In this document: positions 60,656 to 64,000 of the stretch, one piece after another
Layout: each line of letters opens with the position of its first letter
Position numbering within the stretch: position 1 is the first letter of the stretch
Assembly: GCF_000275845.1 (NCBI RefSeq)
Contig: NW_006766906.1
Location: 64,484 to 128,483, forward strand
Origin: Dichomitus squalens LYAD-421 SS1
Lineage: Eukaryota; Basidiomycota; Agaricomycetes; Polyporales; Polyporaceae
DNA: 64,000 bases
Reading direction: 5' to 3'
The notes under the pieces: model-generated
The model's input: only the letters and a program-made list of their open reading frames with translations
What the model was told of the DNA's origin: nothing
Database searches by the model: none
Program-made: the position numbers and the translations under genes

Positions 60656-61805
60656 TTAGTTCGCTTCCAAAGGAAGCTGCGCGACCGCGAAGCCGCTCAA
60701 CATGTTTTTATCGCCCGGCGTGTCCAGCCCACAAACCACCACGACGTACGCGGTCCCCTGAAGGTCTAGCGGGACCGTCGTCTGCCCATCCTCCTGCAGC
60801 ACAGAATGCTCCACCTGCAGGCCATCGAACCACGCGGTGTATCGCGCCAGCCCGCAACTCTCGTTGGAATCGTTGTATGAGACGGTGACGCTGGAGCCAG
60901 GGGTGGGCGAGGCGTCGGACAGCGTGAGCGGGGGGAAGGCTTGAACCTGGAGAGGGGGGTTGGACGATGGGCAGTTCGAAATGAACGTCGCTGTGGCAGA
61001 TGTATGCGCATACAAGCATATGCGTGAGTATATGATCCACCGTCGACGAGTTGGAAGTGGCTCTCACAGGTCAAAGAATACGCGGCATCAATGGAGAGGG
61101 GCGTATCGAAGGCCTCGTTCCAGGGCGCGCGGCCTAGCACGGCGGAGTTAACCCAGGACGCTTGGCGCGCCTCGACACCCAAGATCGCCTGGAAGCGAGG
61201 GAGTGATGTCAGCGGCACGCGCGCGGATATGGTTATGTGCAAGGACAGGACATACAGCACCATAAGTCAAGACTTCCTTGTCCGAGAGGAGGCCGCTGGC
61301 CCCTATGTACGCCGAGGTACCGACCGACTCGAAGATCCCTGACAGCGCAGCAAACGAAATTGGGCTGTCATACGGACTATGGATTCAAACGAATCCTCGG
61401 GTCAGACGTCAGATATCGAACGGCACTGCGGAGACTCACAAGTCGTACTCGCATCGCGCCACCGCGTCGACGCCGAGAACGACCTCCAAGATCTTCTCGT
61501 GCTCTCTCTCGTGTTCCAAGATTTGTTCATAACGTCCGTGGATTTTACGCGAGAGTCCTGCGGCTTCGAAATCGTCGTCGCTGTACTTCGTTAGGGCCCC
61601 GGTATAGAACGCATTTTCGAGGTGCTCTAACGTCAACGCAAACTGAAGCAGGCTGATGTCGGATTCTGGGAGCAGTGAGTAACAGAGTCGGATGAGATGC
61701 ACGGGGACACTCACGGGACAAGGTCGGTGCACCAACTGCGCTGGCGATAAAGGCAGCAGCGGACACTGCGCCGAAAAACAATCTGAGGCGGGGCGTGGCG
61801 ACCAT
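60656..61805 (-). CDS. Rds1-like ferritin-domain secreted protein, copy 1
   Basis: Five exons: 61715-61805, 61440-61665, 61256-61376, 61068-61188, 60656-60990; 297 residues. A signal peptide (LFFGAVSAAAFIASAVGA) is followed by the ferritin-like domain: LLQFALTLEHLENAFYTGAL and YEQILEHEREHEKIL give the paired Glu and His metal-ligand helices. Then come FAALSGIFESVGTSAYIGA and VEARQASWVNSAVLGRAPWN. A beta-rich C-terminal half follows (VTVSYNDSNESCGL, GTAYVVVVCG). Relatives include the stress-induced Rds1 of fission yeast; the biochemical role is not established. It shares exon structure with the copy at 62,733-63,911. A CATAAAA element lies about 70 bases upstream of the ATG. Confidence 0.88.
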
Positions 61806-62732
61806 TGGTACACTGAATTTTGATAGTGTTGCTGGCAGGCGGCTCTAACGAGTGCCACAACCCCCAGCCCTTTTATGAGCATCTGCTACCATAGTGCGAG
61901 TGCAACCTACTTGCCAAAGCAGGACAGCGGTGTCAACCCGGAGTTTCGATGGCGGCCTCAGCGGGAGCACATCGGTGGCACAGGAAGTGACCAACGTCAT
62001 ACGGTCTCAGTCCATGTAAGTATTAAGAAGAACATAGAACGGAACCGTGCTGAGAAGTGGCAGGAGGTGCTCCAATATGGTTGCTCTCTGAGTTGTCATA
62101 AACAAGCGCTCCGCGTATGCATCGAGGAGAGATGCCTATGCGCGTCTGGTACGATGTCTAGTCCAGATATGTCGAAGTCGGAAACCCTAGAGGCGAGTTG
62201 CTTGCACACGAGGGGATAGAGACGGTGGACGTAGTGGATAAAGAGACAGAATGCACATCGAGCGAGTCCGAGCGTCGGCGCCTAAAGCGCATAACATCAT
62301 CTTCTAACATGATGTAACTGCTCTCCGGACATCTTCGCACGCACGCTGGTCTTGCTCTGCTATAGGATTTCTGTATGCAGACCGTGAGGCAGAATTCTGG
62401 TGCAAGTGATGACAAGAGGTGATCCGGCGCGTAGTTGATGTACGCGATCAACGACTCAACACTTTCGAGATGACGGTTGGCGGACTCTTGCTTTACAAGA
62501 GGAAAGACAGTGCCGGGCTTGATGATTATCCACACACAGCGACGATCTGTTCAACGGATACCATTGCAAAGTAAGTCCGTATGTGGGCGCTGTAAAGACC
62601 GTCAAATATTGTGAACTGGTCATAGTCATGTACCCGAAGCGACGATCTCTTGAAAACCCGACACCCAAGCTGGAAGCCATCCCTGCAAGCCCTTCGACGA
62701 TGCACATTCTCGACTCCCTCCGCCCCGGCAGC
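61806..62732. other. intergenic
   Basis: Spacer between the two ferritin-like genes, both on the minus strand. A minus-strand frame at 62,158-62,535 has no recognisable feature. No gene is supported. Confidence 0.45.
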
Positions 62733-63911
62733 CTAGTTCGAAGAAGGCCCAGGATTTGACGCATACGAGCTAAAGACGAAGTCGACGTACGTGAATGCGC
62801 TGAGGAGATCGTTGTCCAAATCGGTGGCAGTAGTGTTAGACACGAGCGCAACATAGGACAGTCCCTGCAGACCCGCGGGGACAGCTGCCACCATGTCGTG
62901 GCGGACGTCCGTGTAGAAGACAGAAGGCCCCGACAGCCAAGCGAGGTACTTGGGTTCAGTGTAATTGAGCCCGGAGACCTGCACCTTCACGAAGCTCCCG
63001 GGATCAGGCATGGTGGTATTGAACGATAGCCGAGGCAGTCCGTGGCGGACTGGGAGATCGGGGTAGTCGTCAGGGCAGCTGACGATGGAGGGCTCTGTAT
63101 ATGCGCATCTCGTCGTGAGTACGAAGATTACATTCACTCGGAAGGGTGTGAGATGGCAGCTGACCTGCGAGAGAGTAGGCTCCGACCAGGCTGAGAGGGG
63201 TCTCGAACGGCCCGCTCCAAGGTTCTCTCTTGAGGACAGCCGAGTTAATCCAGGCCGCTTGCCGAGATTCCACCGCACCGGCAGCCTGCACGATCAGTGA
63301 CGATTGAGGTCGGCGCGGCGACTGCAAGAGACATTCAAAAGCACGTACCCCCGCGGCAATTATGTTGTCCACGTCCTGATACAACATCTGCGAATACAGT
63401 GCTCTCGAAGCCGAGCTGGCGGAGAATACTCCCGACGCTTGCACGAAGACCGACACATTAGCCAATCCAGAGCCGCTATGTCGCATATACAACTGTGTCA
63501 TTGCTCTGCAACCGAAGCGGGAACTGTCACGAACAACTCACAAGTTGTACGTGCATGGCGAGAAGCTGTCATTGCCTAGGGCGGATAGCGTCGTCGTCGT
63601 ATGTGTCAGCTCATGCATTGCGATTTGCTCGAACCTCCCGCGGACCCAGGGCTCAAATCCAGCGTTGCTGAAAGCCTGATCGTCGAAATGCAGAAGTCCC
63701 TGCTGGTAGAATGCGGTTTCGACGTAGTGCAGACTGAGGGCGACTTGGAGGTACTGCGTGTCTGTGTCCGATGGAAATTGTTCGTTAAACCCTGCGATGT
63801 AAGTTGTAGCGAAGAATGCTGACCGTTAGACGTGTTGTTCCCGAACGCAACGGCTGCCACGGTGGAAGTAGCCGCGAGAGAAAAGACGACGAGTTGCAGT
63901 CTCTTGAACAT
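62733..63911 (-). CDS. Rds1-like ferritin-domain secreted protein, copy 2
   Basis: Five exons: 63824-63911, 63542-63791, 63349-63475, 63165-63285, 62733-63094; 315 residues. A signal peptide (MFKRLQLVVFSLAATSTVAA) precedes the ferritin-like domain: YLQVALSLHYVETAFYQQGL and FEQIAMHELTHTTTLSAL. Then follow VSVFVQASGVFSASSASRAL, DVDNIIAAG and VESRQAAWINSAVLKREPWS, and a beta-rich C-terminal part with two N-glycosylation sites (NTT, NYT). Introns fall at the same positions and phases (1, 2, 0, 1) as in copy 1, and exon 4 is 121 bases in both, so the pair arose by duplication. By eye the sequences have diverged strongly, more than the exon plan has. The catalytic or iron-binding status is not clear. 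Confidence 0.88.
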
Positions 63912-64000
63912 GACTGGCTTCTGCTAGATACGATGCTTGGGTAGGATGTTGAGGAGAGGAATCACGTTCGGGGAGGGGGGCAAACGCAGGGGTGCGATGC

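Overview
This window is eukaryotic and almost certainly from a basidiomycete fungus of the Agaricomycetes, most likely a wood-decaying polypore. Genes are dense on both strands and split by many short GT-AG introns of about 46-75 bases. A secreted class II (manganese) peroxidase sits beside typical fungal families: HET-domain and MYND genes, Rds1-like ferritin-domain proteins, a DUF7025-type AAA+ ATPase, a BAHD acyltransferase, Ldb17, Jip5 and a CaM kinase. I built exon models by hand from splice sites, phase and family motifs; every spliced model listed as CDS is open from ATG to stop.

Region by region. 0.5-7.5 kb: a tandem segmental duplication (offset about 3.7-3.9 kb) of a HET-domain gene and its flank; the left copy is frameshifted many times, the right copy carries one in-frame stop. 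8.0-9.4 kb: a cytochrome P450 N-terminal remnant and a MYND-gene remnant. 10.5-13.3 kb: intact Ldb17 homologue. 14.2-15.8 kb: intact short-type manganese peroxidase with one GC-AG intron. 18.8-23.1 kb: purine nucleoside phosphorylase and a large unrecognised intronless gene. 24.8-28.4 kb: a decayed and an intact MYND gene in tandem. 28.8-45.3 kb: housekeeping genes (Jip5, CaM kinase, tRNA-Arg) and a gutted glutamate-carboxypeptidase-II gene, with five members of one small secreted-protein family (called SSP-A to SSP-E here) scattered among them. 45.9-64 kb: BAHD acyltransferase, AAA+ ATPase, a coiled-coil/proline-rich protein, a secreted endonuclease/exonuclease/phosphatase protein, a REEP/TB2-DP1-HVA22 protein and two Rds1-type ferritin-like proteins.

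How it fits together. The conserved genes serve actin and endocytosis (Ldb17), ribosome biogenesis (Jip5), purine salvage (PNP), calcium signalling (CaM kinase) and ER shaping (REEP). The accessory layer is secreted or fast-evolving and shows repeated local duplication followed by decay: HET x2, MYND x3, SSP x5, ferritin-like x2. The most novel item is the SSP family: short proteins with a signal peptide, shared intron positions and a shared residue skeleton that I cannot place in a named family. One member has lost an intron and ends in KDEL; another is broken by a 7-base insertion.
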